From Azospirillum sp. TSH100 (lineage in GTDB: Bacteria; Pseudomonadota; Alphaproteobacteria; Azospirillales; Azospirillaceae): DNA of 64,000 nt. Made by a program: the position numbers and the translations under genes. This document shows, piece after piece, positions 21,409-29,348 of this stretch. The stretch is from NCBI RefSeq assembly GCF_004923295.1, contig NZ_CP039634.1, forward strand, positions 124,001 to 188,000. The letters are read 5' to 3'. The notes below the pieces were generated by a model. The model was not told where the DNA came from. It saw only the letters and a list, made by a program, of their open reading frames with translations, and did not search any database. Position 1 is the stretch's first letter, and every line of letters starts with the position of its first letter.

Positions 21409-21653
21409 CGCGTTCCTCCCATAAGCCCACGACCACGGGCGCCGTTCCGGCCGGGAAATCGGCGGAAGCGCAAAGCCGTGGCAGCCATGCCTTGGATTAG
21501 CCCATCAGACGGGCCGGAATATATGCCGAGACCGTGGGCAAGGAAAGCGCTTTGAATCGCTTTTCACCACGCGGAAGGACAAGCAGGTCCCCGCGGAAGA
21601 GCTTGGTAATACCACGTTTTTAAAATCGGGGAAAGGAAAGACAATGGGCATGC
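21409..21653 (-). promoter_or_regulatory. Presumed promoter region of the nuo operon
   Basis: This stretch lies between the tRNA-Asp terminator and nuoA, so it should hold the nuo promoter. The best match I see, read leftward, is a TATATT -10 box at about 21518-21523 with a weak TTTCCT -35 seventeen bases upstream. No riboswitch or leader peptide is apparent. The -35 match is poor, so the exact site is uncertain. Confidence 0.35.
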
Positions 21654-21681
21654 GAAAAAGGACCCGCAATTTGCGAGTCCT
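21654..21681 (-). terminator. Rho-independent terminator after tRNA-Asp
   Basis: Leftward, AGGACTCGC (21681-21673) pairs with GCGGGTCCT (21667-21659) around a five-base loop, with one T-G wobble, followed by TTTTT. It lies 43 bases past the tRNA-Asp CCA end. Confidence 0.85.
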
Positions 21682-21723
21682 TTGAGACATACTGGCGATT
21701 GACGCCGAATTTCAAAGAGAAAG

Positions 21724-21800
<77 letters not shown>

Positions 21801-21905
21801 GCAGAGCGACTTGTTAGAAACACTGGACTGCCTGACAGCCAAAGGCTTGGACCAGCTAGTGTTTTTCACCGGAACCGTTTGAGGCCCCCGTCGTTCGGTG
21901 GGCGG

Positions 21906-21935
21906 TTTGTAGTCGCCCGGGACGCCGCCTGTCAA
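21906..21935 (-). promoter_or_regulatory. Likely promoter of tRNA-Asp
   Basis: Leftward, TTGACA (21935-21930), an 18-base spacer and TACAAA (21911-21906). It lies about 105 bases upstream of the tRNA 5' end. The -35 is a perfect sigma-70 hexamer; the -10 matches in four of six positions. Confidence 0.55.
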
Positions 21936-22000
21936 TCACCAAATTGCAAAAAAATCACCGGCTGCGGCACCTGTTGTCCGGGACCGGGACGCCGACCGGC

Positions 22001-22228
22001 TTATGGCAGGCGGTGGGCGGCATGGCGCATCGCTTCCAATTGCTCAAAGGCCTGCAGCATGCCGGCCGACAACTCGCGATGGTCGACCGCATCGGGTCCG
22101 CCGAAACGGGTCAGCGTCTCCTCCAATGCGCGGGCGAGATGTTCAGCAACATCGAGGTGCTTCTGTTCCAGCGCCAGTTCCAGCGCGGCGAGAATGCGGT
22201 CGCCGAGCCGCCGATCGTTTGAAGTCAT
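22001..22228 (-). CDS. Small hypothetical protein, 75 aa
   Basis: The frame MTSNDRRLGDRILAALELAL onward is mostly amphipathic helix, acidic and leucine-rich, with no membrane span or cysteine. The ATG at 22228 has GAGGAAACGC upstream; extension further upstream would enter the divergent promoter region. Codon use is strongly GC3-biased, which supports coding. No family recognised. It is divergent from the secreted protein at 22394. Confidence 0.6.
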   Translation of the reverse strand: MTSNDRRLGDRILAALELALEQKHLDVAEHLARALEETLTRFGGPDAVDHRELSAGMLQAFEQLEAMRHAAHRLP

Positions 22229-22393
22229 GCGTTTCCTCACCCAGATCCCCAACCGGTCGGCGGGACGCCGCCGCGGTCGCGTTATATGCCCGACCATACC
22301 AGCTTCGCCGCCGCCGTGCGGCGTGATTCGCGGTGCTGCGACATTTCGGAGGCAGCCCTTCCGGAGCGCCCTACCCCGTGCGATAGTCGCGCC

Positions 22394-22678
22394 ATGCCGA
22401 TCCGCGATTCACTCCCTCTTCCAATGACCGTCCTTCTGCCAGTCGCAGCCTTCCTCGCCGCAGGTCCGGCGATGGCAGCGGCCAACGTCTCCGCCGCGCA
22501 GGCCGAGGCGAAGGAGATCGCCAAATCGATGGGCAACTGCACGCCGGCCAAGGTCGAGGTGCTGCGCTACACCGTCGGGCGGGAGGGAGCGACCACCTTC
22601 AAGGTCGGCTGCACCGAGGACAAGGACGCCTTCGTTGTTGTGCAATGCCGGTCGCGCATCTGCACGCTGCTGCGCTGA
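22394..22678 (+). CDS. Small secreted hypothetical protein, 94 aa
   Basis: MPIRDSLPLP leads into a hydrophobic signal segment ending at GPAMAAA, so the mature protein of about 65 residues is exported. It contains three cysteines (NCTPAKVE, VGCTEDKD, VVQCRSRIC has two more), suggesting a disulfide-bonded periplasmic domain. A later ATG ten codons in is also possible. No family recognised. Confidence 0.6.
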   Translation: MPIRDSLPLPMTVLLPVAAFLAAGPAMAAANVSAAQAEAKEIAKSMGNCTPAKVEVLRYTVGREGATTFKVGCTEDKDAFVVVQCRSRICTLLR

Positions 22679-22826
22679 GGCCATCCCCAGCGGTGAATTC
22701 ACCGCTTGTTAACCGCGATCACGTGCAGTGTGCAGAAACGGATGCGGCGCATGCGTAGCAACGGGAACGGCTGATATGGTGGGCGCGGGCATGGTCGCAG
22801 GGTTGGTCGCGAGGGGAAATGTCCGG

Positions 22827-23225
22827 ATGCGGGGCTGGATCGCCGTTTCGCTTGCGATTCCGATGATGATACTGGCCGGCTGCACCTCCCCGCTGGGGCT
22901 GGCGGCGGCGGGTGCCGATGTCGTGACGCTGAACGCCACCAAGAAGACCATTGGCGACCACATCGTCTCGACCGCCACCGGTCGCGATTGCTCGATTCTG
23001 AGCTTCGAGAAGGACGGCGATTATTGTCCGGACAAGGTCGAGGTCGACCGGTCGCGCCTCTATTGCTACCGCACGCTGGCCGACGTGGAATGCCACCACA
23101 TTCCCGACCCTTACCGCAACGGCAACACCGCGCTGGCCAGCCCGCCGCCGGATATCCGCACCCTGCCGCGCAAGAAGGGCTGGTTCGACGAGCCGACGCC
23201 CTATGTCCCGAACAACGGGTCGTGA
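22827..23225 (+). CDS. Putative lipoprotein, 132 aa
   Basis: The N-terminus MRGWIAVSLAIPMMILAGC has a lipobox (LAGC) with Cys at residue 19, so it should be lipid-anchored. The mature part carries a hydrophobic segment (GLAAAGADVVTLNATKKT) and four further cysteines (RDCSIL, DYCPDK, YCYR, ECHHI). A GAGGGG lies 10 bases upstream of the ATG. The pattern resembles small alphaproteobacterial lipoproteins of unknown role; function is not known. Confidence 0.7.
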   Translation: MRGWIAVSLAIPMMILAGCTSPLGLAAAGADVVTLNATKKTIGDHIVSTATGRDCSILSFEKDGDYCPDKVEVDRSRLYCYRTLADVECHHIPDPYRNGNTALASPPPDIRTLPRKKGWFDEPTPYVPNNGS

Positions 23226-23273
23226 CGGCGTCTCAGCGCACCTTTTTGGCGACGAAGGCCTTGGCGATCGCCA

Positions 23274-23696
23274 TCATCGCCTTTTCATGATTCGGCCCCC
23301 GTCTGGGGCATTGTGGATGGTGGCGCCCTTCGCCGCTCCAGCCGAGGCCTTGCCGGCTGGCGCTGTCCGCTGCGGGACGGCCTTTTCGTCCGGCTCACGG
23401 CCCAGCTGGTTCAGCAGATTCTCAAGGGCATCACGGCTGAGGCCGGAAGCGGACGGACGCCCTCCCCCAGCACCGCCTGCGGCGGCCGGGCGGGCGGCGG
23501 GCCTGCTGCTGGGGGGACGGCCGGCACGCTCGATGGCGGCGGCGGCAATCGCCTTCAGAAAGGGCTGGGCAATCCCGCGCAGCAGATCGGGATCCTCGAC
23601 GGCCCAGGCCATCAGGATCTTCTGCGCATTCATCCGGCTGCCCTTGGCCGCCAGGATCGCTTCGCGCACCTTGGCGTCGACGTAGGAATTGCTCAT
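23274..23696 (-). CDS. Hypothetical protein, 140 aa, probably frameshifted at its 3' end
   Basis: The N-terminus MSNSYVDAKVREAILAAKGS matches a common alphaproteobacterial family of small unknown proteins that begin this way. The middle is Ala/Pro-rich. The annotated frame ends in GGRIMKRR with atypical codons (AAA, AGG, CGA). In the next frame the sequence continues NHEKAMMAIAKAFVAKKVR to a stop at 23233 with normal codon use. One extra base in the C5 run at 23296-23300 would join the frames into a 154-residue protein. The gene may therefore be complete in nature and miscalled here. Confidence 0.6.
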   Translation of the reverse strand: MSNSYVDAKVREAILAAKGSRMNAQKILMAWAVEDPDLLRGIAQPFLKAIAAAAIERAGRPPSSRPAARPAAAGGAGGGRPSASGLSRDALENLLNQLGREPDEKAVPQRTAPAGKASAGAAKGATIHNAPDGGRIMKRR

Positions 23697-23849
23697 CGGG
23701 AATCGCCCACCGGGATATGTCCGCCGGCCGCAGGGTGACGGACGGAGCCACTGCGGACTGTCGGGCAAACTCGGTTAACAAACGGTTGCAGGTCATGTGG
23801 GACAGAAGAAGCGGTTGCTCCATTCCGGGCGCACGCCGATAGTGGCGGC

Positions 23850-24503
23850 ATGCTGATCGAAACCTTCGCCGACCTGATCTGCCCCTGGTGCTACATCGGC
23901 AAGCGCCGGCTCGACCGTGCGCTGACGCAGCGGCCCAACCTGCGCCCGGAACTCCGCTGGCAGCCGTTTCAACTGAACCCGGACATGCCGCGCGGCGGGA
24001 TGTCGCGCGACGACTATCTGGCCGCCAAGTTCGGCGGGACGGAGCGGGCGCGGCAGATTCACCGGGTGGTGGAGGACACGGCGACGCGCGATGGGCTGCC
24101 GCTGGCGCTCGACCGCATCCAGCGCACGCCCAACAGCTTCGACGCTCACCGGCTGGTCCGCATCGCCAGCCGCCAGGGGCTGGGCAATGCGATGGCCGAC
24201 GCGCTGTTCGCCGCCTATTTCGTCGAAGGCGTAGACATCGGCGATCCGGACGCGCTGGCCAGCGTCGCCGCCGGGCTGGGGATGAATTTCGTCGAGACAC
24301 GGCGCCAACTGTCCAGCGACGCCGAATCGGCCGCTGTCCAGGCCGCCGATGCGCTGGCCCGCCAGATGGGGCTGCAGGCGGTGCCCTGCTACATCTTCAA
24401 CAGACGCTATGCGCTGTCCGGCGCTCAGGAGCCGGCAAGCTTCCTGCCGCTGCTCGACCTCGGCAGCGAGGAGCCGGAAAACCTGTCGGTCGTCTCAGGC
24501 TGA
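23850..24503 (+). CDS. DsbA-family oxidoreductase (FrnE-like)
   Basis: The 217-residue protein has a thioredoxin fold with active site CPWC at residues 11-14 (ADLICPWCYIGKRR) and the cis-proline region GLQAVPCYIFN near the C-terminus. No signal peptide is present, so it acts in the cytoplasm, as FrnE-type DsbA proteins do. Substrate is unknown; relatives handle disulfides or isomerise glutathione conjugates. It is convergent with prpE and shares the hairpin between them. Confidence 0.88.
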   Translation: MLIETFADLICPWCYIGKRRLDRALTQRPNLRPELRWQPFQLNPDMPRGGMSRDDYLAAKFGGTERARQIHRVVEDTATRDGLPLALDRIQRTPNSFDAHRLVRIASRQGLGNAMADALFAAYFVEGVDIGDPDALASVAAGLGMNFVETRRQLSSDAESAAVQAADALARQMGLQAVPCYIFNRRYALSGAQEPASFLPLLDLGSEEPENLSVVSG

Positions 24504-24517
24504 TCGCCGTCCGGAAA

Positions 24518-24546
24518 TGAAAAGGGCGGCCCGCAGGCCGCCCCTT
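24518..24546 (-). terminator. Rho-independent terminator of prpE
   Basis: GGGCGGCC (24524-24531), loop CGCA, GGCCGCCC (24536-24543). Read leftward the stem is followed by TTTTCATTT. It sits in the convergent gap and may also block the rightward DsbA-like transcript. Confidence 0.85.
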
Positions 24547-24560
24547 CCCTGTTCGACGCC

Positions 24561-26498
24561 TCAGGCCGGCGTGCCGCCGGTCTTGGCGTAACCCAGCGTC
24601 TTCAGCGCCTCGGCGATCTCCGGCAGGATGCCCGGATCGTCGATGGTGGCCGGCATCTTGTAGTCCTGGCTGTCGGCGATCTTCTGCATGGTGCCGCGCA
24701 GGATCTTGCCCGAGCGCGTCTTCGGCAGGCGGTCGACCACCAGGGCGCGCTTGAAGTCGGCGACCGGGCCGATCTGCTCACGCACCAGCTGAACGACCTC
24801 CTTGACGATCTCCTCATGCGGGCGGGTGACACCGGCCTTCAGGCAGACGAAGCCCAGCGGCACCTGCCCCTTCAGGTCGTCGGCCACGCCGATCACCGCG
24901 CATTCGGCGACGTCCTTGTGGCTCGACAACACCTCTTCCATCGCGCCGGTGGACAGGCGGTGGCCGGCGACGTTGATGATGTCGTCGGTGCGGGCCATGA
25001 CATAGACATAGCCGTCATCGTCGATGAAGCCGGCGTCGCCCGTCTGGTAGTAGCCGGGATAGTCGGCGAGGTAGGACTTCTTGAAGCGCTCGTCGGCGTT
25101 CCACAGCGTCGGCAGCGTACCCGGAGGGAGCGGCAGCTTCACGCAGATGGCGCCGATGTCGCCGCGCGGAACCTCCTTCAGCTCGGCGTTCAGCACGCGT
25201 ACGTCCCAGCCCGGCATTGGACGGGTGGCCGAACCGTACTTGATCGGGAACAGGTGGACGCCCAGCGGGTTGCCGGAGATCGCCCAGCCGGTCTCGGTCT
25301 GCCACCAGTGGTCGATCACCGGGACCTTCAGATTGTCCTCGGCCCAGTGCAGCGTGTCGGGGTCGGACCGCTCACCGGCCAGGAACAGGGCGCGGAAGTG
25401 CGACAGGTCGTACTTCTTCAGGTAATTGGCGTCCGGATCCTCGCGCTTGATGGCGCGGAAGGCGGTCGGAGCGGTGAACAGGGTGCCGACCTTGTGCTGC
25501 TCGATCACGCGCCAGAAGGTGCCCGGATCGGGGGTACCGACCGGCTTGCCCTCGAACACCACCGTCGTGCAGCCGGTCAGCAGCGGCGCATAGACGATGT
25601 AGGAGTGGCCGACGACCCAGCCCACGTCCGACGCCGCCCAATACACCTCGCCCGGCTTGACGTTGTAGATGTTGGTCATGGTCCAGCGCAGCGCCACCGC
25701 GTGGCCGCCATTGTCGCGCACCACGCCCTTGGGCTGGCCGGTCGTGCCGGAGGTGTAGAGGATGTAGAGCGGGTCGGTCGCCTTCACGGCCACGCATTCC
25801 GCCGGTTCGGCCATCGCCACCGCCTCGGCCCAATCGACATCGCGGCCGGCGATCAGGGTCGCCGTCTCCTGAGGGCGCTGCCAGACGATGACGCTGGAGG
25901 GCTTGTGCGCCGACTGCTCGATGGCGGCGTCCAGCATCGGCTTGTACTTGACGATGCGGTTCGGCTCGATGCCGCAGGAGGCCGAGACGATGGCCTTCGG
26001 CTTGGCGTCGTCGATGCGCGTCGCCAGTTCGTGCGGGGCGAAGCCGCCGAAAACCACCGAATGGACCGCCCCCAGGCGGGCACAGGCCAGCATGGCGACC
26101 AGCGACTGCGGGATCATCGGCATATAGAGAAGGACGCGATCACCCTTCTCCACCCCCTGGGCGCGCAACGCGCCAGCGAAGCGGGCGACCTGATCCTGCA
26201 ACTCGGCGTAGGTGATGGTCTGGACGGTCTGGGTGACCGGGCTGTCATAGATGATCGCCGCCTGGGCGCCGCGCCCGCCTTCCACATGGCGGTCCACCGC
26301 GTTGTAGCAGGTGTTCAGCTCCCCGCCGGTGAACCAGCGGTAGAAGGGGGCGTTGCTGTCGTCCAGCACCTTGTCCCACGGCTTGAACCAGGAAATGTCC
26401 TTCGCCGCCTCGCCCCAGAACCCCGCGGGGTCCGACAGGGAGCGGGCATGCATCTGGTCGAAAAGCTCTGCAGTCGTGGCGCTGGCAGTCGGGCTCAT
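24561..26498 (-). CDS. prpE: Propionyl-CoA synthetase (acyl-CoA synthetase)
   Basis: This 645-residue AMP-forming enzyme activates short-chain acids. The ATP loop is YTSGTTGQPKGVVRDNGGH; the RDNGG continuation and VALRWTM are typical of PrpE/ACSS3-type propionyl-CoA synthetases, whereas acetate enzymes read HTTGG. The hinge region TGDAGFIDDDGYVYVMARTDD and the C-terminal acetylatable lysine motif RSGKILRG are intact. It would feed propionyl-CoA towards methylmalonyl-CoA, where Mce (3.0 kb) acts. Acetyl-CoA synthetase activity cannot be excluded from sequence. Confidence 0.85.
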   Translation of the reverse strand: MSPTASATTAELFDQMHARSLSDPAGFWGEAAKDISWFKPWDKVLDDSNAPFYRWFTGGELNTCYNAVDRHVEGGRGAQAAIIYDSPVTQTVQTITYAELQDQVARFAGALRAQGVEKGDRVLLYMPMIPQSLVAMLACARLGAVHSVVFGGFAPHELATRIDDAKPKAIVSASCGIEPNRIVKYKPMLDAAIEQSAHKPSSVIVWQRPQETATLIAGRDVDWAEAVAMAEPAECVAVKATDPLYILYTSGTTGQPKGVVRDNGGHAVALRWTMTNIYNVKPGEVYWAASDVGWVVGHSYIVYAPLLTGCTTVVFEGKPVGTPDPGTFWRVIEQHKVGTLFTAPTAFRAIKREDPDANYLKKYDLSHFRALFLAGERSDPDTLHWAEDNLKVPVIDHWWQTETGWAISGNPLGVHLFPIKYGSATRPMPGWDVRVLNAELKEVPRGDIGAICVKLPLPPGTLPTLWNADERFKKSYLADYPGYYQTGDAGFIDDDGYVYVMARTDDIINVAGHRLSTGAMEEVLSSHKDVAECAVIGVADDLKGQVPLGFVCLKAGVTRPHEEIVKEVVQLVREQIGPVADFKRALVVDRLPKTRSGKILRGTMQKIADSQDYKMPATIDDPGILPEIAEALKTLGYAKTGGTPA

Positions 26499-26684
26499 GG
26501 CGGGGCGTCCCTCGTTCTATTTTGGTACTATTCGGTGCGCGTTTCCTCTCGGCCGCGAAACGATCCGTTACGCAGCCTCCACAATCTGCGACAAAAGCAT
26601 AAGTGCAGGCAAATGTCTGAAGGTCGGGGGTGCGGCGAGCTGTCGCATTCCCCGTTGATGAAACGCCGTTCCGCTGCTTGGAAT

Positions 26685-27167
26685 TCAAAAGGAAACGCAG
26701 ACCGGCCGCACGACCAGCGCGACCGACTGCTGGTGGTAGCGCGCCTTGTACAGATCGACGATTTCACGGATCAGCCGCAGCGTCGCCGGATCGCCATCGG
26801 CCAGCAGCGTCAGGATTTTGCTGGGTTCCCGCACCAGTCGCCCGGTCTCGGCGTCGCGCCAGTGGCCCGAGCCATCGGTGACGGTCAGGCCGTTGGGAAA
26901 GCGCGGCGTCACCTCGGCATTCAGGAAATCAGCCCAGTCGCGCTCGCTGACGCCAAGCGCGTCGCTGATGTTGCGACCAAAGAACAATTGCGCCTCGATC
27001 ATCGCGCCGGCGGCGTACGTCTCGCAGACGAACGACGGCGCCGCCGGTATCTGGGTCGGGGCCGGCGCCAGCTGGGCCGTTGCCGGATTGGCCAGCAGAA
27101 GGATCGACAGGACGGCGGACGACAGGCTCGGGACAATCCGCGGGATGGGCATCGTGATGGGGCGCAT
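26685..27167 (-). CDS. DUF3574 family secreted protein
   Basis: The 160-residue protein begins with a signal peptide (MRPITMPIPR then a hydrophobic stretch to ANPATAQ). The mature domain holds the DUF3574 pattern: an LFFGR segment, SERDWADFLNAEVTPRFPNGLTV, a GHWRDAETG loop and EPSKILTLL. Function of the family is unknown. The ATG at 27167 has GGAGACCTGCC upstream. It is divergent from the small gene at 27261. Confidence 0.75.
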   Translation of the reverse strand: MRPITMPIPRIVPSLSSAVLSILLLANPATAQLAPAPTQIPAAPSFVCETYAAGAMIEAQLFFGRNISDALGVSERDWADFLNAEVTPRFPNGLTVTDGSGHWRDAETGRLVREPSKILTLLADGDPATLRLIREIVDLYKARYHQQSVALVVRPVCVSF

Positions 27168-27260
27168 CGGCAGGTCTCCATTCGGACGGGAGATGGAGCG
27201 TGCGGCAGTGCGGTCAGCGACGCTCTGGTCAGGACGCCCCCGGACCGTTATGCATGGAAC

Positions 27261-27611
27261 ATGGCCGCCGATCCACCCATCACCGGAATCCGCCCGATCC
27301 TGACCGTCGTTCACGGCAACGGCGAGCGGCTGATCGTGGCCCGCCTGACCAACCTGGGTGGCGGCAGCCAGTCCAACCGCTTCGTCCTTCGCCGCGCCGA
27401 CTTCCGTCCGCCCTGGGAGCAGCCGGACAAGGGATATTTCGGCTATGCCGAGGTCGCCCGTGCCCTGGATGCCAATGGCTGGCGCGGCTGCGCCATCGAA
27501 GCGATGGCGACCACCGACATCGAGGAGCGCCGCTCCCGACAGCTCGCCCGCAAGAAGCTGCACCTGCAATGCGTGGAGGCGGCGATCCGGCGGGCGCAAG
27601 AGGGCGAGTAG
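27261..27611 (+). CDS. Hypothetical protein, 116 aa
   Basis: The frame starts MAADPPITGIRPIL and ends RRAQEGE. It is hydrophilic, with no signal or membrane segment, an arginine/lysine-rich C-terminal helix and one cysteine in GWRGCAIEA. The start is the only ATG that gives coding-like codon use; a good ribosome site is not visible. It converges on argO. No family recognised. Confidence 0.5.
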   Translation: MAADPPITGIRPILTVVHGNGERLIVARLTNLGGGSQSNRFVLRRADFRPPWEQPDKGYFGYAEVARALDANGWRGCAIEAMATTDIEERRSRQLARKKLHLQCVEAAIRRAQEGE

Positions 27612-27634
27612 GGAGAGCGAGCAGGCACAGGGGA

Positions 27635-28261
27635 TCAGGCCCCCACCTCCGCCATCAGCAGCCCGGCGGCGATGGCCCACATCACCAGGGCGATGCCGCC
27701 GTCCATCACCCGCCAGGCGGTGGGCCGGGCGAACAGCGGGCGCAACAGCCGGGCGCCATAGCCGAGCGCGAAGAAGAACAGGCAGGATGCCGTCATCGCC
27801 CCCAGAGCGAAGGCTCCCCGCCCCTCGGCGAAGCGGGCGGAGACCGAGCCCACCAGCACCACCGTGTCCAGATAGACATGCGGGTTCAGCCAGGTCAGCG
27901 CCAGACAGGTCAGCAGCGCCGGCAGCAGTCCGCCCGGCTCGCGGTCGGCCGGGTTCAGCCCGCCGCTGCCACCCTGCCAGGCCGAGTGGGCGCTGCGCAG
28001 CCCGTAGACCAGCAGGAAGGCGGCGCCGGCATAGCGCATCAGCGGCTCCAACCACGGCCAGCGCGCCGCAACGGTGGCGAATCCGCTCACCCCCGCCAGA
28101 ATCAGCACGGCATCCGACACGGCGCAGGTGGCGCAGATCGCCAGCACATGCTCGTTGCGCAGACCCTGGCGCAGCACGAAGGCATTCTGCGCCCCGATGG
28201 CGACGATCAGGCTGAAGCCGAGGAACAGGCCCGGGAGGAAGGCGGGGAGGAAGTCGATCAT
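27635..28261 (-). CDS. argO: LysE/ArgO-family amino acid exporter
   Basis: The 208-residue membrane protein has five to six hydrophobic helices and matches arginine/lysine exporters: AIGAQNAFVLRQGLR near residue 25, an AVSDAVLILAG helix, and LTWLNPHVYLDTVVLVGS in the middle. The ATG at 28261 (MIDFLPAFL) matches the family start; TTG or ATG starts 10-15 codons upstream are possible. It is divergent from an ArgP-type regulator, the same arrangement as known exporter-regulator pairs, so it probably exports basic amino acids. Substrate is inferred. Confidence 0.85.
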   Translation of the reverse strand: MIDFLPAFLPGLFLGFSLIVAIGAQNAFVLRQGLRNEHVLAICATCAVSDAVLILAGVSGFATVAARWPWLEPLMRYAGAAFLLVYGLRSAHSAWQGGSGGLNPADREPGGLLPALLTCLALTWLNPHVYLDTVVLVGSVSARFAEGRGAFALGAMTASCLFFFALGYGARLLRPLFARPTAWRVMDGGIALVMWAIAAGLLMAEVGA

Positions 28262-28358
28262 TGCGGCGGTTCCGAAGTCGGTGGATGCCATTCCGCTACC
28301 ACCCAATGTTCCTTTGCCGTACTTAATCCTCCTTGCCCCAATGAAGCGACGCTAATTC

Positions 28359-29288
28359 ATGCTGGACTATCCGCTGCTGGCGGCGCTGGCCGCCGTGATC
28401 CGCACCGGCAGTTTCGAACGCGCCGCCCGGCAGTTGCACGTCACCCCGTCGGCGGTATCGCAGCGGGTGAAGCTGCTGGAGGAGCGGCTGGGTACCGTGC
28501 TGGTGGTGCGCGGCCAGCCCTGCACCGGCACCGCCGCCGGCCAGCGCCTGTGCCAGCATGTGGAGCAGGTGGCCCTGCTGGAAAGCGAGCTGCGCGGCGC
28601 CCTGCCCGGTCTCAGCCTGGAGGACGGGCCGGTCACCCTGCGGATCGCGGTGAATGCCGACAGTCTGGCCACATGGTTCGTTGCCGCGATGGCCGAGCTT
28701 TCCGGCTGCCTGTTCGATCTGGTGCTGGACGACCAGGATCACAGCGCCGAATGGCTGCGCAAGGGCGAGGTTCTGGCTGCCGTCACCGCCAGCGCGGCCC
28801 CGGTCCCCGGCTGCAACAGCCATCCGCTGGGCGCGCTGCGCTATCGTGCCACCGCCAGCCCGGCCTACCTGCGCCGCCATTTCGCCGATGGGGTGACGGC
28901 GGAGAATCTTGCCGCAGCGCCCTGCCTGACCTTCAACCGCAAGGACCAGCTGCAAGTACAGTGGCTGCGCCTGGCACTGAGCGATCACGAGTCGGCGCCG
29001 GTGCCCAGTCCGCCAACCCATTGGCTGCCCTCCACCCACGCCTTCGTCGACGGCGCGCTGGCCGGGATGGGATGGGGGATGAACCCGGAGCCGCTGGTGG
29101 CCGATCATCTGGCGGCCGGCCGTCTGGTGGAACTGGTGCCCGATCTGCCGCTGGACGTGCCGCTCCATTGGCAGCAGAGCCGCATCGCCGGTACCGCGCT
29201 GGCAGAGTTGTCGCGCGCGGTCCTTCGTGCCGGACGGCAGGCTCTGCACCACGTCGGCGCCGACACCGGAAGCACGCCCGCCGGATGA
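28359..29288 (+). CDS. argP: ArgP/LysG-type LysR transcriptional regulator
   Basis: This 309-residue LysR protein has its helix-turn-helix at the N-terminus (SFERAARQLHVTPSAVSQRVKLLEERLG) followed by an effector-binding domain. The AVSQRVKxLE pattern is that of ArgP/LysG regulators, which activate basic amino acid exporters in response to arginine or lysine. The divergent argO is the obvious target, with 97 bases between the two starts for a shared operator. Confidence 0.88.
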   Translation: MLDYPLLAALAAVIRTGSFERAARQLHVTPSAVSQRVKLLEERLGTVLVVRGQPCTGTAAGQRLCQHVEQVALLESELRGALPGLSLEDGPVTLRIAVNADSLATWFVAAMAELSGCLFDLVLDDQDHSAEWLRKGEVLAAVTASAAPVPGCNSHPLGALRYRATASPAYLRRHFADGVTAENLAAAPCLTFNRKDQLQVQWLRLALSDHESAPVPSPPTHWLPSTHAFVDGALAGMGWGMNPEPLVADHLAAGRLVELVPDLPLDVPLHWQQSRIAGTALAELSRAVLRAGRQALHHVGADTGSTPAG

Positions 29289-29348
29289 AGGCTTTGCCCG
29301 CGCCGCGTGCGCGCTTATATGGATCCAACAAATCTCTGGAGGGATTCG

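Noticed and set aside
24561..26498. Annotation as acetyl-CoA synthetase (acs)
   Set aside because: The ATP loop continues RDNGGH and the sequence has PrpE-type features, so propionyl-CoA synthetase is the better name, though acetate use is not excluded.
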